DNA of 29,896 bases, from positions 1-29,896 of the forward strand of contig CAUBQN010000006.1 in assembly GCA_958438125.1 (NCBI GenBank). The letters run 5' to 3'. This document shows, piece after piece, positions 14,195 through 22,256 of this stretch. The notes under the pieces are model-generated. The model was not told the origin of the DNA. It ran no database searches and saw only the letters and a program-made list of their open reading frames with translations. A program made the translations under genes and the position numbers. The DNA comes from an uncultured Collinsella sp. Lineage in GTDB: Bacteria > Actinomycetota > Coriobacteriia > Coriobacteriales > Coriobacteriaceae. The first letter of the stretch is position 1. Every line of letters begins with the position of its first letter.

Positions 14195-15865
14195 CTACAG
14201 CCGGAGCCCCAGCAGACCGCGGCCGCGATGACGGGCCTCGACGGGCACCTGGGCATGCGGGCCGGCGGCCTTGACGGATTCGGGCAGGTGCGAGTACTTC
14301 TTCTCGAAGTTCTCCTCGAACATCACGGCCAAGTTATGCGCGGCCTCGTCGTAGCGAGCGGTGCTCTGCCAGTATTGGCGCGGCACCAGGATGCCGTCGG
14401 GCACGCCGTGGCACGTGGTGGGAATGTCGACGTTAAAGATGTCGTCGTGCACGAACTCGCTGTCCTCGATGGTGCCGTCGAGGGCGCGCGCGACCAGCGA
14501 GCGCGTGTAGGCCAGCTCGATGCGATGACCCACGCCGTAGCCGCCGCCGATCCAGCCGGTGTTGACCAGGTACACACGCGTGCGGCCGTCTGCAATACGC
14601 TCGCCGAGCATCTTGGCGTAAACCATGGGGTCGAGTGGCATAAACGGCTCACCGAACAGCGAAGAGAACGTGGGCGTGGGCTCGGTGACGCCGACCTCGG
14701 TGCCGGGGATCTTAGCCGTAAAGCCCGTCACAAAGTGGTACATGGCGGCATCGGCCGTCAGGCGCGAGATGGGTGGCAGCACGCCAAAAGCGTCGCAAGT
14801 CAGGAACAGCACGACACTCGGAGTGGTGCCCATGCCCTTAGTCCACGCGTTAGGAATGTGCTCCACGGGATAGGCCACGCGCGTGTTGTGCGTGATCGAG
14901 ATGTCGTCATAGTTGGGCTTGCGGTTCTCGTCGAGCACCACGTTTTCACAAATGGCGCCAAAACGGACGGCGTTGAAGATCTCGGGCTCGTGGAAGGCGT
15001 CCAGGCCCTCGCATTTTGCGTAGCAGCCACCCTCGATGTTGAAGATACCCATGTCGGACCAACCGTGCTCGTCGTCGCCGATCAGCAGGCGCGTGGAATT
15101 GGCCGAAAGCGTGGTCTTGCCGGTGCCGGACAGGCCAAAGAACACGGCGGTCTCGTGCGTGACGGGATCCATGCTGGCCGAGCAGTGCATGGGCAGCACG
15201 TCGTCCTCGACGGGCAGCAGGTAATTCATAACGCTGAAGATGGACTTTTTGATCTCGCCGGAGTAGCCGGTACCCGCGACCAAAATCACGCGCTCCTGGA
15301 AGTTGATGACCACGGCGGCGCTGGAGTTGAGGCCCTTGATGGCAGGGTCGCATTGGTAGCCCGGCGCGGCGAGCACGCAGAAGTCCGGCTCGCCGGTGCG
15401 CGCGATTTCGCGGGCGAGCGGGCGGGCGAGCATCTGCTTAATGAAGAGCGCCTGGCTGGCACGCTCGCAGGCGACGAGCAGGCGGCGCGTGTGGTTGCGG
15501 TCGGCGCCGGCCATGCCGCGGGTGACGAACACATCGCGCTCGTTGAGATAGTCGACGATGCCGGCTTTGATGACCTCGTAGCTTTCGACGGACAGCGGGC
15601 GGTTGACGGCGCCCCAGGCAATCTTGTCGTGGACATCGGGGGTGTCAACGATAAAGCGGTCGTTGGGCGAACGTCCGGTACGCTCCCCCGTCTCGATCAC
15701 CAGCGCGCCGTTGGATGCCATGCGGCCTTCGTTGCGGCGGATGGCATGCTCGACGAGCTCGGCTGCCGGCAGGTCAACCAGCAGGCGGGGCTGGTTCTCA
15801 GCGGGGTCTTCGACCAGCGTAATGCCAAAATTGGACAGAACTTCTGCAGGGGTAACACCAGGCAT
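14195..15865 (-). CDS. pckA: Phosphoenolpyruvate carboxykinase (ATP)
   Basis: PckA interconverts oxaloacetate plus ATP and phosphoenolpyruvate plus CO2 plus ADP; in gut anaerobes it can run toward CO2 fixation. The 556-residue product is slightly longer than the usual 530-540. It has the nucleotide-binding P-loop GLSGTGKTT at residues 244-252, RTGRSPNDRFIV near the N-terminus, CSAS before the P-loop, IGDDEHGWS, the adenine-binding area TCDAFGVLPP, and NTGWIGGGYGVG. The start at 15865 is preceded by AAAGGAGGTCCC, an almost perfect ribosome site; upstream in-frame codons to 15979 are not part of the family. A 16-bp palindrome about 75 bases upstream is a probable operator. No neighbouring gene is on the same strand upstream. 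Confidence 0.96.
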   Translation of the reverse strand: MPGVTPAEVLSNFGITLVEDPAENQPRLLVDLPAAELVEHAIRRNEGRMASNGALVIETGERTGRSPNDRFIVDTPDVHDKIAWGAVNRPLSVESYEVIKAGIVDYLNERDVFVTRGMAGADRNHTRRLLVACERASQALFIKQMLARPLAREIARTGEPDFCVLAAPGYQCDPAIKGLNSSAAVVINFQERVILVAGTGYSGEIKKSIFSVMNYLLPVEDDVLPMHCSASMDPVTHETAVFFGLSGTGKTTLSANSTRLLIGDDEHGWSDMGIFNIEGGCYAKCEGLDAFHEPEIFNAVRFGAICENVVLDENRKPNYDDISITHNTRVAYPVEHIPNAWTKGMGTTPSVVLFLTCDAFGVLPPISRLTADAAMYHFVTGFTAKIPGTEVGVTEPTPTFSSLFGEPFMPLDPMVYAKMLGERIADGRTRVYLVNTGWIGGGYGVGHRIELAYTRSLVARALDGTIEDSEFVHDDIFNVDIPTTCHGVPDGILVPRQYWQSTARYDEAAHNLAVMFEENFEKKYSHLPESVKAAGPHAQVPVEARHRGRGLLGLRL

Positions 15866-15906
15866 GGGACCTCCTTTAAAAACGCGGCACGTGGACGCGG
15901 CGCGCA

Positions 15907-15922
15907 CTTTACTCACGTAAAG
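15907..15922. promoter_or_regulatory. Small inverted repeat in the pckA leader
   Basis: CTTTAC and GTAAAG are separated by four bases, 42 bases upstream of the pckA start. It may be part of the promoter region or a second operator. The support is weak. Confidence 0.3.
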
Positions 15923-15939
15923 CCCGTTGTACCCGATAT

Positions 15940-15955
15940 GCAAAAACGTTTTTGC
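15940..15955. promoter_or_regulatory. Perfect 16-bp palindrome upstream of pckA, LacI-type operator candidate
   Basis: GCAAAAACGTTTTTGC is fully symmetric around a central CG, the pattern of LacI/CcpA-family operators. It lies 75-90 bases upstream of the pckA start codon. Catabolite-type control of pckA would fit, but the regulator gene is not in the window. Confidence 0.55.
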
Positions 15956-16005
15956 GGCAAGGGCGGCAAGCCCGCCCAACGGTCAAAAATCGCACGCAAG
16001 CGGCC

Positions 16006-16144
16006 TAGTCATTGGGGACGTTCTTAAACGACTAGTCGTTGGGGACACTCTTGAACAGGCAACAGCCAAGGAGTGTCCCCAGATGCCGGCACTTAGGGAC
16101 GTTCCCAAAGTGCCTGCACATAAGGAACGTCCCTAAGTGCCGAC
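16006..16144. repeat. Cluster of about five GTCCCC-type repeat units
   Basis: Related units of about 25-28 bases follow one another: 16006-16029, 16033-16060, 16068-16092, 16093-16119 and 16120-16144. They are in both orientations. GGGGACACTC (16041-16050) pairs with GAGTGTCCCC (16071-16080), and TTAGGGACGTTCC (16093-16105) pairs perfectly with 16124-16136. The units match those at 3339-3391. They occupy the space between the pckA promoter region and the flippase promoter. Confidence 0.8.
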
Positions 16145-16210
16145 TACCGAATGGCGCCGCCGAAATTATCGAACAACCTGTTCAAAAACACGAGCGGACA
16201 CCGCGGTGTC

Positions 16211-16216
16211 TATACT
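16211..16216 (+). promoter_or_regulatory. Possible -10 box of the flippase gene
   Basis: TATACT at 16211-16216 lies 29 bases upstream of the TTG start at 16245. No matching -35 box at 16-18 bases is visible, so the promoter is tentative. Confidence 0.35.
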
Positions 16217-16244
16217 AGAGCGCAGCAATAGAAAGGACCCCGCT

Positions 16245-17825
16245 TTGAGCATCACGCCCCTCGATAGCATTCGCCGCGCCATCGCCCGCCGTAACGGCAT
16301 CTCCAACCCCGCTGCATCGAAAGACGGCGCCGCGAAGGCCCAGGGCGACCGCATCGAGAACGGCCTGTTCCCCGCCTCCCACACGGCCGAAGAGCTCGCG
16401 CGCATCCAGGAGCTGAGCCAGCGCAACGCCGGCGGACCCGATAGCAGCCAAGCCACACGTCGCCGGCGCGAACGCGGTCGGGAGCCCGGCCCCGTCCGCC
16501 GCATGGTCAACGCTTGGTGGAACCGTCTGCTCGGCGCCGTCTACGGCGGCGGCTTCTCCATGCAGGAAGCGGAATACGAGGAGCACGCCACCAGCCGCGA
16601 CTATCTTTGGAACACCCTCGGCACCGCCGTATGGGGCCTGGCGTTTCCGTTGCTCACCATCGTGTCTACGCAGCTCGTGGGCGCCGAAGAAGCAGGCAAA
16701 TTCTCCATCGCCTTTGTCACCGGCACGCTCATCATGATCGCGTGCAACTACGGCGTGCGCAATTTCCAGGTCTCAGACATCGACGAAAAGACGTCCTTTG
16801 CCTCCTACCAGCTCAACCGCTGGCTTTGTGGAGCGCTCGCCCTAGGCTGCGGCCTCATGTACAGCAGCGCCCGCGGCTATGATGCGCAGATGGCGACGAT
16901 CGGCCTGGGCGTCTACCTGTATAAGGTCATCGATGGCGTCGCCGACGTGTACGAAGGCCGCCTGCAGCAGGCCGACAAACTCTACTTGGCTGGAATGAGC
17001 CAAACGCTACGCTCCGTCGGCGTCATCGCGGTCTTCAGCGTGGCGCTGTTCCTCACGCGCAGCATGCCCATCGCGGCCATGGCCATGGGTGTCACCGCGA
17101 TCGCCTCGCTCGTGCTGGTCACCGCGCCGCTCGCCCTGCTCGAGACCGAAAAATCGCGCCGCGTGAGCCTGCGCGAGGTCGGCCACCTGTTTGTCCAGTG
17201 CGCCCCGCTCTTTGGTGCACTGTTCCTGTTCAACCTAATTGAGAGCATGCCCAAGTTTGTGATGGAAGGCACGCTGGCATACAAATATCAGCTGTACTTT
17301 AATGCCCTGTTCTTTCCGGCGCAGGCTATTCTGTTGAGCATTGGATTTATCTATAAACCGCAGCTCCTGCGCTTGTCGAGCATTTGGGGTAATCCTCGCA
17401 AGCGTCGTCGCTTTGACCTGATTATTGTTGCCGTTATGGCGCTGATCGTGGCCATCACCGGCGTGTGCGCCGCATTTATGGCAGGTCCCGGTATTCCCCT
17501 CATGAGCTTTATGTACGGCCTCAGCTTTGAGCGCTACCGTACGCTGGCGTTGCTGATGGTCGTCGCCGGCGGCGTCACCGCGGCCATCGACTTTATCTAC
17601 GCCATCATCACGGTGCTACGCCACGCTGGAGACGTCACCAAGATCTACCTGATCTGCTTCGCCGTAAGCGTGGTGCTGCCGGTGATCTTGATTAAGCTGC
17701 TGGGTCTGATGGGCGCTGTGGTGAGCTACCTAGCCATCATGGCCCTACTCCTGGTGCTACTGATTATCGAGTACGCCCACATCCGCCAACGCATAGAACG
17801 CGACCGCAACCCATACGGCGCCTAA
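16245..17825 (+). CDS. Wzx-like polysaccharide flippase / membrane protein with TTG start
   Basis: A polytopic membrane protein of 526 residues resembling lipopolysaccharide/polysaccharide flippases of the MOP superfamily, which turn lipid-linked sugar units across the membrane. About twelve to thirteen hydrophobic segments begin near residue 125 (NTLGTAVWGLAFPLLTIVS) and run to the C-terminus. The first 110 residues are hydrophilic and basic, an unusual N-terminal cytoplasmic extension for this family. The TTG at 16245 is preferred because AGAAAGGA lies seven bases upstream and TATACT is at 16211-16216; the frame upstream to 16137 runs into repeat sequence. It is a single gene not next to glycosyltransferase genes, so its substrate is open. 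Confidence 0.7.
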   Translation: MSITPLDSIRRAIARRNGISNPAASKDGAAKAQGDRIENGLFPASHTAEELARIQELSQRNAGGPDSSQATRRRRERGREPGPVRRMVNAWWNRLLGAVYGGGFSMQEAEYEEHATSRDYLWNTLGTAVWGLAFPLLTIVSTQLVGAEEAGKFSIAFVTGTLIMIACNYGVRNFQVSDIDEKTSFASYQLNRWLCGALALGCGLMYSSARGYDAQMATIGLGVYLYKVIDGVADVYEGRLQQADKLYLAGMSQTLRSVGVIAVFSVALFLTRSMPIAAMAMGVTAIASLVLVTAPLALLETEKSRRVSLREVGHLFVQCAPLFGALFLFNLIESMPKFVMEGTLAYKYQLYFNALFFPAQAILLSIGFIYKPQLLRLSSIWGNPRKRRRFDLIIVAVMALIVAITGVCAAFMAGPGIPLMSFMYGLSFERYRTLALLMVVAGGVTAAIDFIYAIITVLRHAGDVTKIYLICFAVSVVLPVILIKLLGLMGAVVSYLAIMALLLVLLIIEYAHIRQRIERDRNPYGA

Positions 17826-17904
17826 TTAGCTGCCCGGTCACCGGAATTTGCGATGGAATCACCCCGGCTGGGGTCTCGTTGCGGACAATATTCATCACGC
17901 AAAA

Positions 17905-18027
17905 CTAAGTGAGTAGACTTTTACCGAATCCCCGACCACACCAACAGAGCACAAGTCTGTGACCTGCGGTTTTATTGAGGCAAATATGTTGGGTGCTCGG
18001 CATTTCCAAAAAAGTCTACTCACTTAG
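17905..18027. mobile_element. 123-bp element with 18-bp perfect inverted ends (MITE-like)
   Basis: CTAAGTGAGTAGACTTTT at 17905-17922 is the exact complement of 18010-18027, enclosing 87 bases. The interior is less GC-rich than its surroundings and has no coding frame. No clear target duplication is visible at the ends, so movement is not shown. Inside, CCAACA-GAGCAC (17941-17952) and TGTTGG-GTGCTC (17987-17998) can pair only in a crossing, pseudoknot-like way or alternatively. It may be a non-autonomous mobile element or a structured RNA. Confidence 0.5.
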
Positions 18028-18040
18028 CCGGCGGGCAGCC

Positions 18041-18077
18041 AAATGATTATTTAATCCCCGTCCCAGAGAAATCAATT
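18041..18077. repeat. Second copy of the ATCCCCGTCCCAGA hairpin repeat
   Basis: The core ATCCCCGTCCCAGA at 18054-18067 equals that at 6948-6961, here with imperfect arms (TGATTATTT and AGAAATCA). A further partial copy with CCCCGTCCCA is at about 18110-18119. Confidence 0.7.
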
Positions 18078-18141
18078 AGCGGGCAGAAGGGCAAAAGTAG
18101 TCAAATAAGCCCCGTCCCAAATTAGCTACCCCTTGCACCGA

Positions 18142-18981
18142 TTATTCGCCCGGGTTGATGTTCGCGTAGAACTCCGCCCCGTCGTCCAGGCGCAGGATGC
18201 CCACGCGACCGAACTCGGAGCCGGTGGCGGCAGCGCAGTCGATGTCGATGCGATCGGGCACACCGGCGGCATCCTCGCCGCCCAGGCGCACAATCTGCCC
18301 GCGGCCCGACTCCTCATCGAGCCCCGCAAGACCACCGACCTCGCAATAACGCCCGAGCGACACCGTTGGCGTGTGACCGCTCACCACGACCGGACCCTTG
18401 CCCTCGGCAGAAAGCAGCCCAGTCGGCACATCCCAATAGCCGTGACGAATCCACAGCAGGTCATCGGACGACTGCACCGCGAGCATCTGCTGCAGCAGCT
18501 CGCGATCGGCACCCACCGCTCCGACGCCATCGGCACAATCGACACCATGCTCAAGCAAAAACGCGCGCGCCGCCTTCATCTCGATTCCAGCATGTACCAG
18601 CAGATACGGGCGCTCCTCGGTCTCGACCACCGCGTAGAGCGGCAGCGCGGCCATCCATCGCACGAGCTCCTCGTATGCCTCAAATTCCATGTCGTTGAGC
18701 TGCTCACGCGTCGTCCAGCCACCGTTGATATCCCAGGTCTCGGCATCGAGCGGATCCTGGCCAATGATGGCATCGAGCATGATCTGCTCGTGATTACCCT
18801 TGAGCACGTGGGCGTTGGGCAGCGAGCGCACGAGCTTAATAACGCCGACCGGATCGGGCCCGCGATCGATCATGTCGCCCAGCACGTACAGCGTGTCGTC
18901 GGACGTCAAAGAGATCTTAGACAGGGCCTCGTCAAGCGCACGCACGTGCCCGTGAGCATCAGATGTCACATAGATCGCCAT
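18142..18981 (-). CDS. Metallophosphatase, Ap4A hydrolase / PP-type
   Basis: A 279-residue calcineurin-like phosphoesterase of the group that includes Ser/Thr protein phosphatases and bis(5'-nucleosyl)-tetraphosphatases. The metal-binding motifs stand in the right order: SDAHGH (Asp8, His10), GDMIDRGPD (Asp36, Asp39), GNHE (Asn63, His64), LLVHAG, and GHTP further on. The N-terminal methionine at 18981 is preceded on the minus strand by AAGGAGAGGCGTACC. No membrane segment or signal peptide is seen, so it is cytoplasmic. It is divergent from the antiporter gene and convergent with the flippase gene. Whether it acts on proteins or dinucleotides cannot be decided. Confidence 0.88.
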   Translation of the reverse strand: MAIYVTSDAHGHVRALDEALSKISLTSDDTLYVLGDMIDRGPDPVGVIKLVRSLPNAHVLKGNHEQIMLDAIIGQDPLDAETWDINGGWTTREQLNDMEFEAYEELVRWMAALPLYAVVETEERPYLLVHAGIEMKAARAFLLEHGVDCADGVGAVGADRELLQQMLAVQSSDDLLWIRHGYWDVPTGLLSAEGKGPVVVSGHTPTVSLGRYCEVGGLAGLDEESGRGQIVRLGGEDAAGVPDRIDIDCAAATGSEFGRVGILRLDDGAEFYANINPGE

Positions 18982-19234
18982 GGTACGCCTCTCCTTGCAT
19001 TGCGGCCGAAGCCCGGTGCCGCAACTAAAACTTCAAGTTGAACTTAAACGTTACCCATTGTACTCCGTTGCAATAAAGCTGGAAAGGGTTTCCGAGCAGA
19101 GGCAAAGACGGCAGCCATCTATGACGATATCGCGCACGCCCGCAATCCAACCCCATAAACCCACCATCTTTGGGTACAAATAACCGCAGACAACTGACCG
19201 TGCCACGCCAACCACCCAGGAGCGGACACTATCC
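18982..19234. promoter_or_regulatory. Divergent promoter region, phosphatase and antiporter
   Basis: The 253 bases separate two divergent genes. On the plus strand TTGAAC (19038-19043) and TACTCC (19061-19066) are 17 bases apart. On the minus strand TACAAT (19057-19062) with a weak TTTCCA 17 bases before it would serve the phosphatase. The two -10 boxes overlap, so the promoters would interfere if both are real. Nothing else stands out. Confidence 0.35.
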
Positions 19235-20836
19235 ATGAACCAGATCCTTCTCTTTATCGGCCTCGTCATCATTTTGTGCCTGACCATCAAACCCGTCGGC
19301 AAAAAACTCCCCTTCCCCACCCTGCTCATCTTTATCGCGCTGGGCATGCTGTTGGGCGTCAACGGCCCGACGCATATCGACTTTAGCGACTACGCACTCA
19401 CCGAAACCGTCTGCAGCACGGCGCTGCTGTTCATCATGTTCTACGGCGGCTTTAACACCAATATCGACCGCGCCAAGCCCGTCGCTGCGCCGGCGGTGCT
19501 GCTGAGCACGCTCGGCGTCGTCATCACTGCCGGCATCACCGGCGTGTTCGCCCACTTCGCGCTGGGGTTCGACTGGATCGGTGGCCTGCTGCTGGGATCG
19601 GTCGTGGCATCCACCGACGCGGCAAGCGTCTTTAGCGTACTGCGTGAGCACAGCCTGTCGCTGAGAGGTGGCACCGACTCGCTGCTCGAGGTCGAATCGG
19701 GCTCCAACGACCCCGTCGCCTACATGCTCACCGCCGTGCTCGCCACACTAGCGGCCGGCGGCGACATCAACATTCCCGCACTGCTGACCAAGCAGATTAT
19801 CCTGGGCGTGGGCCTGGGCCTTGCCATCGGCTGGGCGGCGGGCCGCCTGATTGAACGCGCGCACGCAACGGCCAAGGACGCGCAGACCATCTTTTTGTTC
19901 GCCGTGGCCATCGTCGCCTACGCGCTGCCGAGCTACCTGGGCGGCAACGGCTTTTTGGCTGTATACCTGGCCGGCATTGTGCTGGGTGCGAGCGACATCA
20001 CCGGCAAGGTCGAGATGGCGCACTTCTTTGACACCCTCACCGAGATGGCCGAGATGACGATCTTCTTCTTGCTCGGCCTGCTCGTCACGCCCGCACGCCT
20101 ACCACAGATGCTGCTGCCGGGCCTGGCGCTCATGGCGTTTATGCTCTACGTGAGCCGCCCCATCGCCGTCGGCGTGCTCCTGGCGCCCTTTAAGACGAAC
20201 CCCCGCCAGGTCGCGCTCGTAAGCTGGGCGGGCCTGCGCGGAGCAGCTTCGGTCGTGTTTAGCCTCTTTGCCGTGGTGGCCGGCGTTCCCGGCGGACACG
20301 ACCTGTTTGACCTGGTGTTTGTGATTGCCGTGTCGAGCATTGTGGTGCAGGGCTCGCTGCTGCCGGCGGTGGCGAAGAAGCTCGATATGATCGATGCGAC
20401 CGGCGACGTGCGCCGCACCTTTAACGACTACCGCGACGAGGACGGCATGTCGTTTGTAAAGCTCAAGGTGTGCGCTGGACATCCGTTTGCCGGACGCTCG
20501 CTCGCCGACATTGGCAGCGCCACAAATATGCTCGTGGTCCTGGTGCTGCGCGACGGGGCGCACCCGGTACTGCCCAATGGCGACACCGTGATCCAGGAAG
20601 GCGATCTGCTGGTGATGGCCGCGCCGACGTTTGAAGAGCGTACCGAAGTTACGCTGCGCGAGGTCACCGTGACTCCCCACGGTCGCCTGGCCGGCCAGCG
20701 CCTGTGCGATGTGCCGCAAGGCAAACATCCGTTTATTGTGGTGATGCTCAAGCGCGAAGGCCAAACGATCATCCCCGACGGCAACACCCTAATATACGCC
20801 GGCGACGAAGCCGTCATCGCGACGCTAGCATCGTAG
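19235..20836 (+). CDS. Cation/proton antiporter with two TrkA_C domains (CPA1, NhaP2-like)
   Basis: A 533-residue inner-membrane antiporter of the CPA1 family related to NhaP2/CvrA, exchanging K+ or Na+ for H+. The membrane part (about residues 1-390, some twelve to thirteen segments) contains the ion-binding region SVVASTDAASVFSVL and EVESGSNDPVAYML with the paired acidic residues, and the GLRGAASVVFSL segment. The hydrophilic C-terminus holds two TrkA_C-type units: residues about 405-465 (GHPFAGRSLADIG...GDLLVMAAP) and about 475-533 (GRLAGQRLCDVP...GDEAVIAT), which commonly sense nucleotides or ions. CAGGAGCGGACACTATCC precedes the ATG. The gene stands alone. Ion preference is not readable. 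Confidence 0.9.
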   Translation: MNQILLFIGLVIILCLTIKPVGKKLPFPTLLIFIALGMLLGVNGPTHIDFSDYALTETVCSTALLFIMFYGGFNTNIDRAKPVAAPAVLLSTLGVVITAGITGVFAHFALGFDWIGGLLLGSVVASTDAASVFSVLREHSLSLRGGTDSLLEVESGSNDPVAYMLTAVLATLAAGGDINIPALLTKQIILGVGLGLAIGWAAGRLIERAHATAKDAQTIFLFAVAIVAYALPSYLGGNGFLAVYLAGIVLGASDITGKVEMAHFFDTLTEMAEMTIFFLLGLLVTPARLPQMLLPGLALMAFMLYVSRPIAVGVLLAPFKTNPRQVALVSWAGLRGAASVVFSLFAVVAGVPGGHDLFDLVFVIAVSSIVVQGSLLPAVAKKLDMIDATGDVRRTFNDYRDEDGMSFVKLKVCAGHPFAGRSLADIGSATNMLVVLVLRDGAHPVLPNGDTVIQEGDLLVMAAPTFEERTEVTLREVTVTPHGRLAGQRLCDVPQGKHPFIVVMLKREGQTIIPDGNTLIYAGDEAVIATLAS

Positions 20837-20964
20837 TGACTAGGAGGTAGCTACTTTAGGACGAAGAGATCAAGCGCCTAGGAACCTCATGTCTTCGCTC
20901 GCAGATTTGGATTTGCCTGAGGAGTAAAGCACCCCTCCCCCATGTAACCATCCTGTAAATCATA

Positions 20965-20998
20965 GCGACGCACTCGAGTTTTACCGTGATGCGGTCGC
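20965..20998. other. Hairpin upstream of serC
   Basis: GCGACGCA at 20965-20972 pairs with TGC(G)GTCGC at 20990-20998, with one bulged G. It lies 65 bases before the serC start. TAAAGT at 21019-21024 between it and the gene could be a -10 box without a good -35 box. It may be an operator or a leader structure. Confidence 0.35.
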
Positions 20999-21062
20999 GC
21001 CTGGCGCTCCACTGTGCTAAAGTAACCCGAACGTCCAAACGACTACAAGGGGGAACTAGAAG

Positions 21063-22187
21063 ATGGCACGTGTGCACAACTTCTCAGCTGGCCCGGCAGC
21101 GCTGCCCACAAGCGTGCTCGCCGAGATCGCCGACGAGATGATGGACTACCGCGGTTGCGGCATGTCCGTGCTCGAGATGAGCCATCGATCTAGCATGTAC
21201 CAGCAGATCATCGACGACGCCGAGGCAACCCTGCGTCGCCTGCTGAGCATCCCCGACAACTACCGTGTCCTGTTTTTGCAGGGCGGCGCCACGCTGCAGT
21301 TTGCGGGCATCCCCATGAACCTCATGCGCCGCGGCCGCGCCGGCTACATCGTGACCGGCAACTTTGCCAACAAGGCATACAAAGAAGCCGCCAAGTACGG
21401 CGAGGCCGTGCTGCTCGCGAGCTCCGAGGACACCAACTTCGACCGCATCCCCGACATGGCCGACATCAACGCGCGCATTGCCGCCGAGGCCGCGAGCGAC
21501 GGGCTCGACTACGTTTACATCTGCCAGAACAACACCATCTTTGGCACCATGTACCACGAGCTGCCCGCTTGCGGCGACGTACCGCTGGTCGCAGATGTCT
21601 CGAGCTGCTTTCTGTCGCAGCCGCTCGATGTTGAGCGCTACGGGCTCATCTACGCCGGCGCGCAGAAAAACGCCGGCGCCGCGGGCGTGACCGTGGTTAT
21701 CGTGCGCGACGACCTCATCGCCGACGGCCCCGCCTTTGCGCGGGCGCCGCAGTACATGGACCTTAAGACCCAGGCCGCCAAGGGCTCCATGCTCAACACG
21801 CCCAACACCTTTGGCATCTACGTGTGCGGCAAGGTGTTCCGGTGGGTCGAGGAGACCGGCGGACTTGCCGCCATGGCCGAGCGCAACTGGGCCAAGGCCA
21901 ACCTGCTCTATGACCTGCTCGAGCACAGTGTGCTGTTCCATGGCACCACGCAGGCCGACAGCCGCTCCATCGCCAACGTCACCTTCCGCACCGGCGACGC
22001 CGAACTCGACGCGGCCTTTGTCGCAGGCGCGGCCGAGCACCAGATTCAAAACGTCAAAGGCCATCGCCTGGTGGGCGGCATGCGCGCCAGCGTCTACAAC
22101 GCCGTAACCATGGAAGATGTGCAGGCACTGGCCTCGTACATGAAGGACTTCGAAGCGCAGCATAGTTTGAGTCCGCGATCTAACTAG
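21063..22187 (+). CDS. serC: Phosphoserine aminotransferase
   Basis: SerC, a PLP enzyme of 374 residues, transfers an amino group from glutamate to 3-phosphohydroxypyruvate, the second step of serine synthesis. It begins with the family signature NFSAGPAALPTSVL and carries MSHRSS, FLQGGATLQFA, VADVSSCFLS with the PLP-binding Asp, and AGAQKNAGAAG with the Schiff-base Lys202. Later NTPNTFGIY and GHRLVGGMRASVYNA match the substrate-binding region. CAAGGGGGAACTAGAAG precedes the ATG. It lies 69 bases before serA on the same strand and is probably cotranscribed. A serB phosphatase gene is not adjacent. Confidence 0.97.
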   Translation: MARVHNFSAGPAALPTSVLAEIADEMMDYRGCGMSVLEMSHRSSMYQQIIDDAEATLRRLLSIPDNYRVLFLQGGATLQFAGIPMNLMRRGRAGYIVTGNFANKAYKEAAKYGEAVLLASSEDTNFDRIPDMADINARIAAEAASDGLDYVYICQNNTIFGTMYHELPACGDVPLVADVSSCFLSQPLDVERYGLIYAGAQKNAGAAGVTVVIVRDDLIADGPAFARAPQYMDLKTQAAKGSMLNTPNTFGIYVCGKVFRWVEETGGLAAMAERNWAKANLLYDLLEHSVLFHGTTQADSRSIANVTFRTGDAELDAAFVAGAAEHQIQNVKGHRLVGGMRASVYNAVTMEDVQALASYMKDFEAQHSLSPRSN

Positions 22188-22256
22188 CCCGCAACGCGCG
22201 GGCCGACCAGCCACTTCAAACCACCTGTTTAAACCAAACCTGCTAAGGAGTTTTTC

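Larger units (their letters stand above)
17826..18141. other. Repeat-filled intergenic region
   Basis: These 316 bases between two convergent genes hold a small ACCCC/GGGGT hairpin (17861-17874), a 123-bp inverted-ended element (17905-18027), and two degenerate ATCCCCGTCCCA repeats (about 18041-18077 and 18098-18125). I see no coding frame. Confidence 0.7.

Noticed and set aside
14051..16027. 658-residue open frame opposite pckA
   Set aside because: Third-position G/C bias of pckA leaves the complementary frame open. It has no ribosome site and no family resemblance.
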